From NCBI GenBank assembly GCA_002049785.1, contig MUKB01000096.1, positions 1 to 6,943 of the forward strand: a stretch of 6,943 bases of DNA, written 5' to 3'. The DNA comes from Caldifarciminota bacterium 4484_100 (lineage in GTDB: Bacteria > Hydrothermota > Tepidihabitantia > SM23-42). Positions 1 to 5,150 of this stretch are shown here, in pieces (the first letter of the stretch is position 1; every line of letters starts with the position of its first letter). The notes beneath the pieces were generated by a model that was given only the letters and a program-made list of their open reading frames with translations, did no database searches and was not told the origin of the DNA. A program made the position numbers and the translations under genes.

Positions 1-556
1 AAACCATCTGCTCATACCTGCCCCGAACCTGAGGCCTTAAAACAGGCGGATTTTGTTCGGCGAAAGAAAATCTGAAGGCAATATCTTCAACAAGAAAAAG
101 CCTGCGCGACTCTGGACGATACAAAATCGGCATCACCTCTACCGCAACAAGCCCTGCCCCGTCCATAATACCCGAACCAACCACCCGAATAAAACGGTCA
201 GGAAATAACTCGTCTGAATTATATATGCCGGTATCAGGCTCAACCCAGGGAAGCGACTCTCCAGGAAGATTTACAGGTTGGGTTGGATAGATAAGATATT
301 CACCCGGGAACTGACTAACAACCGAATCTATTATTATCAAAGACTCGACCCGAGCATTCGGTGGAATAATATAATTGAGCGTGATTGAGGGTAATTCAGG
401 TTCTCCAGGTTCACCCACCAGAACAAAATCCGATGCCTCTATCCTTGTATACCCGTGCTCCTCATAAAACGAAAACTGGGCAGGCCAATACTTAACCGTA
501 TACCCCCACAGGAGAAACACGGACAAGGAGATTGTGAGTGCTATCTTTATCTTCAT
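1..556 (-). CDS. Secreted protein with C25-peptidase (gingipain-like) propeptide, 3' part outside window
   Basis: The first 185 codons of a minus-strand gene are open to the left edge, so the C-terminal part is not seen. The start at 556 was chosen because a purine-rich AAGGGAG lies 6 nt upstream; an ATG directly before it (559) would leave only 3 nt. The N-terminus (MKIKIALTISLSVFLLWGY) is a typical Sec signal peptide. Residues about 40-140 match my memory of the Propeptide_C25 layout: a GEPGEPELP motif followed by a PPNARVESL strand, then a proline-rich stretch, a DELFPDRFIRVVG segment and a hydrophobic VAVEVMPILYRPESRRL block. In that family the propeptide precedes a caspase-like cysteine peptidase, often with a C-terminal sorting domain for type IX-like secretion. 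The catalytic domain is not in the window, so peptidase activity is inferred. The same N-terminal domain also occurs in other secreted proteins. Confidence 0.75.
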   Translation of the reverse strand, partial: MKIKIALTISLSVFLLWGYTVKYWPAQFSFYEEHGYTRIEASDFVLVGEPGEPELPSITLNYIIPPNARVESLIIIDSVVSQFPGEYLIYPTQPVNLPGESLPWVEPDTGIYNSDELFPDRFIRVVGSGIMDGAGLVAVEVMPILYRPESRRLFLVEDIAFRFSFAEQNPPVLRPQVRGRYEQMV

Positions 557-562
557 CATTTT

Positions 563-569
563 CTCCCTT
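563..569 (-). promoter_or_regulatory. Ribosome binding site deciding the start at 556
   Basis: AAGGGAG on the minus strand ends 6 nt before the ATG at 556 and 3 nt before the alternative ATG at 559. The spacing favours 556. A second purine run (GGAGG) lies slightly further upstream but faces a short out-of-frame ATG. Confidence 0.6.
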
Positions 570-596
570 CATAAGCCTCCGCTATTCTTATAAACA

Positions 597-624
597 ATTA
601 TAATAAGATTTTGCAGGATGTCAA
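597..624 (-). promoter_or_regulatory. Sigma70-type promoter of the C25-propeptide gene
   Basis: Reading the minus strand, TTGACA (624-619) is followed after 16 nt by TATAAT (602-597); both boxes match consensus perfectly. Transcription would start near 590, giving a leader of about 34 nt that carries a Shine-Dalgarno sequence. This is the only one of the four promoters in the window that yields a conventional leader. Confidence 0.75.
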
Positions 625-674
625 GGGTCTGATTTCTCTTGGTGTTTCTCGTTTATCTGGTTGAAAAACATTTA

Positions 675-717
675 GTCATTGCGTCATTGAGTCACCATGT
701 CATTGTTAAAATCATTA
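675..717. repeat. Degenerate period-8 direct repeat (GTCATTGn)
   Basis: GTCATTG recurs at 675, 683 and 699, with a degenerate copy (GTCACCA) at 691, giving four units spaced exactly 8 bp apart. A related ATCATTA follows at 711. The block sits in the non-coding region between two divergent promoters. No coding explanation was seen. It could be a decayed microsatellite, part of a dispersed repeat, or a protein-binding array; the sequence alone does not decide. Confidence 0.5.
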
Positions 718-726
718 AATCAGGAG

Positions 727-757
727 ATTCTGAAATAAATTCAGAATGACTTTTTTT
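727..757 (+). repeat. Perfect 8-bp hairpin with T-tract, likely dispersed repeat or terminator-like element
   Basis: ATTCTGAA (727-734), a 5-nt loop and TTCAGAAT (740-747) form a perfect inverted repeat, followed by GAC and a run of seven T (751-757). In plus-strand sense this resembles a weak AT-rich intrinsic terminator, but no plus-strand gene lies upstream in the window, and the promoter of the next gene starts at 798. From memory, palindromes of this GTCATTCTGAA...TTCAGAAT type occur as dispersed repeats in many uncultured bacterial genomes, so an interspersed element is the likelier reading. Confidence 0.5.
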
Positions 758-797
758 CTTTTTCAATTCCAAACTCCGAAATGGTTTTCTATATGGC

Positions 798-825
798 TTG
801 ACACCGTGAATAATCTTTTTATAAT
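798..825 (+). promoter_or_regulatory. Consensus sigma70-type promoter, leaderless start at 832
   Basis: TTGACA (798-803), a 16-nt spacer and TATAAT (820-825) match consensus perfectly. Only 6 nt separate the -10 box from the ATG at 832, so the expected transcription start coincides with the start codon. No Shine-Dalgarno sequence precedes the ATG, which fits a leaderless mRNA. Confidence 0.8.
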
Positions 826-831
826 AGAACA

Positions 832-1206
832 ATGACTTATTATATCTTCATCGCCTTTATTCTCACTGCAGGATACAATTCAGCAGCAGACAGTAGCGAT
901 ACAACTATTATTAAAGATACAACTAAGGTCAGATACAAAAAAACCATCCACGATCCCTGGTTTTCCCAGGATAAGTTCCTCCACTTTTCTGCCTGTGCAG
1001 CCCTGCCCGGGCTCACCTATCACCTCTATGTCTGCAGATGGAAAAGGGATGAACATCTGGGTCGGGTCTATGCGGTCTCCTTAACCGCAGTTCTCGGTTT
1101 AAGTAAAGAGATATATGACAAAAAAAAGAAAGGCCAATTTTCCTGGCGTGATCTCTGCTGGGATGGCCTGGGGCTGTTGGCAGGCTATCTCCTTTTTATC
1201 TATTAG
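832..1206 (+). CDS. Small exported YfiM/DUF2279-like protein
   Basis: This 124-residue protein has a hydrophobic N-terminus (MTYYIFIAFILTAGYNSAA) that looks like a Sec signal peptide. It has no lipobox cysteine, unlike the YfiM lipoproteins. The core has the pattern I associate with the YfiM/DUF2279 family: DKFLHF (47-52), GLSKEIYD (89-96) and FSWRDLCWDGLG (103-114), with a hydrophobic C-terminus (GLLAGYLLFIY). The conserved Asp-Lys...His, Lys-Glu...Asp and Trp-x-Asp...Asp residues suggest a small helical envelope protein; no reaction is known to me. It is transcribed alone from its own promoter, and the start is fixed by that promoter. Its last 11 bases overlap the end of the convergent serine-hydrolase pseudogene. 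Confidence 0.75.
   Translation: MTYYIFIAFILTAGYNSAADSSDTTIIKDTTKVRYKKTIHDPWFSQDKFLHFSACAALPGLTYHLYVCRWKRDEHLGRVYAVSLTAVLGLSKEIYDKKKKGQFSWRDLCWDGLGLLAGYLLFIY
1119..1169 (-). terminator. Candidate terminator for the minus-strand operon, inside the convergent gene
   Basis: On the minus strand, AGGCCA (1169-1164) can pair with TGGCCT (1136-1131), directly followed by TTCTTTTTTTT (1130-1120). It lies about 30-75 nt past the stop of the last operon gene. The stem is only 6 bp and the loop is long (27 nt), so this is a weak call; the T-tract also encodes the lysine run of the plus-strand gene. Confidence 0.25.
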
Positions 1207-2025
1207 CATGTAGCCCCATAATCTCACTTATCAACTGAACAACTCTCTGCCTGATTGGCATCATAATATTTAACCGCACCTCAGGATGGACCGCATTGGT
1301 GAGTAGAATAATAATTAAATTATTCTCTGGAACTACAAGTAGCATCGTTCCGGTAAAACCGGTGTGACCAAAAGTTGAACCCAGGGAACCTTTTTGATAT
1401 CACCATATTTACGCGCAATCCCCTGCTCATAACTGTTACCCAGTTCAGTAGGGGCGACCTCATCAACAGTTTTTGGATTGAAATGGGTTTGATTCAATCC
1501 GAGCATTTTTTTAATCTTTTTCTCAAAGAGGACATCGAGCCGGTCTCCAGAAACTGTCTCGATAATCCGACCGAGGATGATATAACCCAGACAGGAATAG
1601 AGCACATTATGAGAACCGGTGTTTACCCGGGCGAGAAAATCCCATCGTTCATCTCGGGCCAAGAGATAAAGGGGAAACCAGGCTGGTATTCCCGTGGTAT
1701 GGGTCAAAAGTCCTTTAATTGTTTTTTCTCCATTTACGCTATTTTTAAATTCGGGGATGAAGTGTGAAATCTTATCTTCCAATCTAACCTTTCCTTCTTC
1801 ATATAATTTTATCATCAGGGTCGCGGTGCACAGAGGCTTGGTCAGTGATGCAAGGTCGAAGACCGTATCCCTGGTCATCAACCTTTTTTCCGGGACAATC
1901 TGGGAATCTCCATAGGCTTCAAAGTAATAAACCTGGTCTAAATCACCAACCCAGCATACTGCACCAGGGAATATCTTCTTTTTTATACACTGAAGCAAGA
2001 ATTCCTCGAGAATCTTAAAGTCCAT
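1196..2025 (-). pseudogene. Beta-lactamase-fold serine hydrolase, internally deleted and frameshifted
   Basis: The first part reads normally from ATG 2025: SLTK (60-63) is the SxxK nucleophile motif, LLTHTTGIPAW (106-116) is a typical family block, and YSCLGY (143-148) is the Tyr box. After GIARKYGDIKK (to residue 212, about nt 1390) this frame soon ends at 1333. Another frame, from about 1381, continues with GSTFGHTGFTG, LLVVPENN and LLTNAVHPEV to a TAA at 1196-1198; HTG is the third catalytic box (KTG equivalent). The family normally has a block between these parts (the GEVHDGNAYYLGG...AGLFS region and onward, roughly 60-100 residues by memory), which is missing. Both a deletion and a frame change are therefore implied near 1378-1390. 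No signal peptide is visible. It is the last gene of the murein-salvage operon, starting 2 nt after the kinase stop. A related beta-lactamase-like protein (YbbE/AmiE) is encoded near namZ in B. subtilis, so a role in trimming muropeptides is plausible for the intact form. Confidence 0.8.
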
Positions 2026-2027
2026 CT

Positions 2028-2936
2028 TTATATATCTATTTCCTCAAGCAGTTTTAGAAAATTTTTATATGGGGTCGATTTGAGACTCTCCTGAAGCGAC
2101 TGTAGGGCAGTGGGGATAAATTGCTTGAACCATTCCTTCCCTTTATTGAGCCAAAGGTTTGCATAGGCTCCGAGTGCCTGCATAATCCTCTGCAATCCTG
2201 TATACTGATAATGTCTGAGAAAATCCTGGCGTCTGTATTTAATACCACGCCTCTTCAATCGATCAAGGTAGTAATCAAAGAGCTCAAACTCCTGGTTATG
2301 TGAAAGTCGGACATATGGGTCCTTCAGAAGCGATGCCAGGTCATAACCGAGCGGACCGATCCGGGCCGATTGGAAATCGATAATTCTGATTCGGCCTTTT
2401 TTAATATAAAGGTTCATCGACTGGTAGTCGCGATGCATCAGAAAACCGCCCATCAATTTAAGCATCTTCAGTAAATTCTGTGCAATATCATCGAGTTCCG
2501 TCTGAATCGAATCAATCCTTTTAGATTCAAGGCCCAAGAATTGATTAAGAAAAAAACTCTTGAAATACTCCTGTTCCCATCTGATATGCTCTGCATCATA
2601 ATAGAAATCGGTCGGAGCATTTTCTGTAGCATCAATCTGGAGTTTAATGAGTTCGTCAATCGCCTGATAGTAGTATTGTAATTTACCTTGTTCATTGAAG
2701 AGTGAATCCCTGCCCAGGTCCTCTACACCCGCAATATTTTTATCAATATCATACCAGTAGAGTTCAGGAACCGCAATCTTATTTTTGTAAAGATGTTTCT
2801 GGAGGGCAACATACCGCCCGATCTCTTTGTCCTGGATGAGTATGAAGGTTCTATTTTTATCCCGACACCGATAAAATTTACGGTCCGAACCTCCGGTATT
2901 GATTTCCTCAATTATCTGAAAATCCCCTATCTTCAT
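2028..2936 (-). CDS. amgK: AmgK-like N-acetylmuramate/N-acetylglucosamine anomeric kinase
   Basis: This 302-residue protein has the aminoglycoside-phosphotransferase (APH) kinase fold. GGSDRKFYR (15-23) is the nucleotide loop of the N-lobe, and VEDLG (71-75) marks the hinge. HRDYQSMNL (168-176) is the Brenner catalytic loop with Asp170 and Asn175, and IIDFQ (185-189) carries the metal-binding Asp187. The block after it, including GPLGYDLASLLKDPYV and the C-terminal YTGLQRIMQALGAYANL segment, follows the AmgK pattern (COG3178) rather than antibiotic kinases. AmgK phosphorylates MurNAc or GlcNAc at C1 with ATP in the cytoplasm. The ATG overlaps the murU stop by 4 bases (ATGA), and the next gene starts 2 nt after this stop, so translation is probably coupled; no clear Shine-Dalgarno is seen. 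Sugar specificity is inferred from the operon, since a hexose anomeric kinase of the same family would look similar. Confidence 0.82.
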   Translation of the reverse strand: MKIGDFQIIEEINTGGSDRKFYRCRDKNRTFILIQDKEIGRYVALQKHLYKNKIAVPELYWYDIDKNIAGVEDLGRDSLFNEQGKLQYYYQAIDELIKLQIDATENAPTDFYYDAEHIRWEQEYFKSFFLNQFLGLESKRIDSIQTELDDIAQNLLKMLKLMGGFLMHRDYQSMNLYIKKGRIRIIDFQSARIGPLGYDLASLLKDPYVRLSHNQEFELFDYYLDRLKRRGIKYRRQDFLRHYQYTGLQRIMQALGAYANLWLNKGKEWFKQFIPTALQSLQESLKSTPYKNFLKLLEEIDI

Positions 2937-3820
2937 CTGGCCCGAATGCAGAACCTGTTACCGATGATACAGTCTTTGAAATTGCCATTTTCGACCTCGG
3001 TTCCAGGAAGCACAATGACATTTTTAAGTTTAACATCTTTGTGGATATAGCAATTGTCTGCAATACTTACAAAACCAGAAAATTTTCTTGACGCTACATT
3101 ACTTGAAGGAGCTATATACATCGGACCTTTAATTTTGTTCCCAAAGAGATTCTTCTTTCTCTTTAAAATATCATAGTGGATTTTCCAGTATGCCCTGTGG
3201 GTATTTATGTTGTACCAGTCCATACTCATCGACAGACCCCACAACGCTTCTCCATTTTTGATGATACGCTCAAAGACTTCTGCGATACTGAATTTCTTTT
3301 TTGCAGGAAGGTATGTGAAGATCCGGGGTGAAAAAATTGCGATACCGGAGAAGGTGTAGTAGCTGCGATGACTAACCGCATCGATCTTTCTTATTCTATA
3401 ACCGTCGAGCTCAATAAAGTTGGTCCCGGGGTTTTTAAGCAGAGCAAGGGTTGCAATACCATTCTTTTTCAGATGAAATTTCAAGAGTCTTTGTATATTA
3501 ATGGCCGAAATCACATCACCCGAATGGTATAAAAAATCTCGCTTCAATACGGAGCAGAAATTGAGCAGGGCACCACCGGTTCCACTCAACCGTTCTTCTA
3601 TCGCCCATTTGATATTGCGCCGACCCTTTAAATAGGCAGATAACTTGTCTGCCCTATGATAAAGGTTTATATAAATTCTCTCTACCCCCTGGCTTAGAAG
3701 CTTTTCAATGTTTATATCAATAAGTTTTCTGTCTACTATGGGCAGAAGGGGTTTTGGTATCTCGTGGGTAATCGGCCTCAACCTTTTTCCATAACCAGCA
3801 GAAAGTAGTAATGCATCCAT
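2933..3820 (-). CDS. murU: MurU-like sugar-1-phosphate nucleotidyltransferase
   Basis: From ATG 3820 this is a 295-residue NTP_transferase. The start was chosen because the conserved fold begins at once (MDALLLSAGYGKRLRP) and the ATG follows the namZ stop by one base (TAAtATG); a longer reading from 3910 would only add residues buried in namZ. Signature GYGKRLRP (9-16) with EIPKPLLPI (20-28) binds the nucleotide phosphates, SGTGGAL (79-85) contacts base and sugar, and GDV (101-103) carries the metal-binding Asp102. The usual NGD is SGD here. FSGIAIF (157-163) and a short C-terminal left-handed beta-helix-like tail (about 233-290) complete it. MurU makes UDP-MurNAc from MurNAc-1-P and UTP. Placement between a MurNAc-releasing enzyme and an AmgK-like kinase supports that substrate; from sequence alone a mannose-1-P or glucose-1-P nucleotidyltransferase is possible. 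Confidence 0.78.
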   Translation of the reverse strand: MDALLLSAGYGKRLRPITHEIPKPLLPIVDRKLIDINIEKLLSQGVERIYINLYHRADKLSAYLKGRRNIKWAIEERLSGTGGALLNFCSVLKRDFLYHSGDVISAINIQRLLKFHLKKNGIATLALLKNPGTNFIELDGYRIRKIDAVSHRSYYTFSGIAIFSPRIFTYLPAKKKFSIAEVFERIIKNGEALWGLSMSMDWYNINTHRAYWKIHYDILKRKKNLFGNKIKGPMYIAPSSNVASRKFSGFVSIADNCYIHKDVKLKNVIVLPGTEVENGNFKDCIIGNRFCIRAR

Positions 3821-3821
3821 A

Positions 3822-4985
3822 TTAGTCGTAGATAAGATATTTCTTTCTAAGTTTTTTAAAATGACTGAACCCGCAGGACCATCGCTTTTCAATCTTCCAC
3901 AAAGGTTCATCCTTCATCAACATCCTTCTCACCCAGCTATTGCCGATCAGGATATCAAAGGGCAACTTCTTTTTCTCAAACTCATAGGGCGGTTTGCGCC
4001 ATTGAAATTCCTTTGGATACAAATTTCTTATTGTCTTTATGACCGCAAGACCGAGTAGAATCGGATTGAAGACCTTGCCGTTCTGGACATAGACCTGTGC
4101 CCCACCGCATAGTCGGCCTCGATATTTGCTAAAAGTAGGTATAAACGATGTCGGTCTGAATATTACACCTTTAATCCGCTCTTTTTTCAGAGCACTACAG
4201 AGCCTTTCAGGTTCGATATAAGGGGCACCGAAGGTCTCAAATGGCCTGGTTGTCCCCCTACCTTCAGAAATATTTGTTCCCTCCAGAAGGCACATTCCAG
4301 GATAGACAAGTGTGGTATCAAAAGAGGGCATATTGGGTGAAGGCGGAACCCATCGCAGTCCGGTTTGAGGAAAATAATATTTTCTTTTCCATCCTGAAAT
4401 CGGAATGATTCTTAAATCCGCATTGATTGCATACTCACGATTGATTAAGTTACAAACCTCACCAATTGTCATACCATGACGCACCGGTATTGGATATAGT
4501 CCAACAAAAGAAGAAAACTTTCGCTCCAGAACCGGGCCCTGAACCGTAACACCGTTTAATGGGTTGGGCCGGTCAAGGATATAGACCGTCTTTTTTGATT
4601 TTGCGCACTCTTTTATCAACAACATTGCGGACCAGAGAAATGTGTAATACCTTGTCCCAATGTCGATGAGGTCGATGACCACAGAATCGATATCATCAAG
4701 AACCTTCTGGTCGGGAGCCAGCCTTCTTCCATAAAGGCTGGATACAAGAACCCCCCTTGTGGAATCGATGAAGTCAAATGCCCTTTTTTGGTCCTGCAGG
4801 GCAGAAAAAAGGCCATGTTCAGGCGCAAATATTACATTGAGTTTGCAATATCGCTGATTCAGAAATATATCGATGGTGGGCTTCAGTTCCTTATTACAGG
4901 AGGAGAAATTTGCAAGCAGGCCAATTCTCTTCCCGCGCAATATTTTAAAGCGCTCTGAGATAAGTCTATCAATCCCCAATTCCAT
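3822..4985 (-). CDS. namZ: NamZ-like exo-beta-N-acetylmuramidase (DUF1343, GH171)
   Basis: This 387-residue protein is close to the usual length of the DUF1343 family, with its motifs in order: GKRIGLLAN (18-26), APEHGLF (54-60), DLIDIGTRYYTF (105-116), DRPNPLNG (138-145), VRHGMTIGE (168-176), WVPPSPNMP (212-220) and the strongly conserved YPGMCLLEGTNISEGRGTT (228-246). The B. subtilis member NamZ is an exo-muramidase that removes MurNAc from the non-reducing end of peptidoglycan fragments; Glu56 in the APEHG motif is a candidate active-site residue by conservation only. Unlike the secreted Bacillus enzyme, no signal peptide is present. The in-frame upstream codons run into the promoter and a stop, so a longer start is excluded. 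It is the first gene of the operon, apparently translated from a leaderless mRNA, and its stop is one base before the murU ATG. Confidence 0.88.
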   Translation of the reverse strand: MELGIDRLISERFKILRGKRIGLLANFSSCNKELKPTIDIFLNQRYCKLNVIFAPEHGLFSALQDQKRAFDFIDSTRGVLVSSLYGRRLAPDQKVLDDIDSVVIDLIDIGTRYYTFLWSAMLLIKECAKSKKTVYILDRPNPLNGVTVQGPVLERKFSSFVGLYPIPVRHGMTIGEVCNLINREYAINADLRIIPISGWKRKYYFPQTGLRWVPPSPNMPSFDTTLVYPGMCLLEGTNISEGRGTTRPFETFGAPYIEPERLCSALKKERIKGVIFRPTSFIPTFSKYRGRLCGGAQVYVQNGKVFNPILLGLAVIKTIRNLYPKEFQWRKPPYEFEKKKLPFDILIGNSWVRRMLMKDEPLWKIEKRWSCGFSHFKKLRKKYLIYD

Positions 4986-4990
4986 AATAA

Positions 4991-5018
4991 AATATAACTC
5001 AAAAAGTTATTATGTCAA
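4991..5018 (-). promoter_or_regulatory. Promoter of the namZ-murU-amgK operon, leaderless start
   Basis: On the minus strand, TTGACA (5018-5013), a 16-nt spacer and TATATT (4996-4991) lie only 5 nt before the ATG at 4985. Transcription should begin at or next to the start codon, and no Shine-Dalgarno sequence fits in between. An AT-rich inverted repeat (TTATTA at 5007-5012 and TAATAA at 5019-5024) flanks the -35 box and could be an operator or chance. Confidence 0.72.
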
Positions 5019-5113
5019 TAATAAGGAGTTTGGGACGTGGGTCATTTTACACCTATTCTTATGGTTTGTAACTACACAGGAACTAAATTTGTTTATAAAA
5101 ATAAAATTACCTC

Positions 5114-5141
5114 TTGACAATTGGAAAATTATTGATATTAT
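5114..5141 (+). promoter_or_regulatory. Promoter of the PilB/GspE genes, leaderless or near-leaderless
   Basis: TTGACA (5114-5119), a 16-nt spacer and TATTAT (5136-5141) precede the ATG at 5151 by 9 nt. A TATATT at 5139-5144 with a 19-nt spacer is a poorer alternative. The bases before the ATG are all A/T apart from one G, without a Shine-Dalgarno motif, so initiation on a leader of 0-3 nt is expected. Confidence 0.65.
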
Positions 5142-5150
5142 ATTATTGTT

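Noticed and set aside
502..573. 23-codon frame with GGAGG 3 nt before its ATG, overlapping the C25-propeptide start on the minus strand
   Set aside because: SD spacing is too short and the charged peptide resembles nothing; the overlapping frame has a signal peptide and a family match. A leader-peptide role cannot be excluded.
1350..1362. CCGGT-AAA-ACCGG hairpin as terminator of the small plus-strand gene
   Set aside because: No T-tract follows and the bases encode the conserved TGFTG segment of the serine hydrolase on the other strand.
1375..1915. Plus-strand open frames at 1375-1767 and 1694-1915
   Set aside because: They are antisense to the serine hydrolase, whose motifs are clear; no promoter, SD or family pattern supports them.
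3821..3910. Extended N-terminus for the MurU-like gene starting at 3910
   Set aside because: The extra 30 residues overlap the end of namZ and precede the conserved MDALLLSAGYGKRLRP start, which sits one base after the namZ stop.
5007..5024. TTATTA...TAATAA inverted repeat around the namZ -35 box as an operator
   Set aside because: Only A/T pairs in an AT-rich region; chance is likely, so it is mentioned with the promoter and not called separately.
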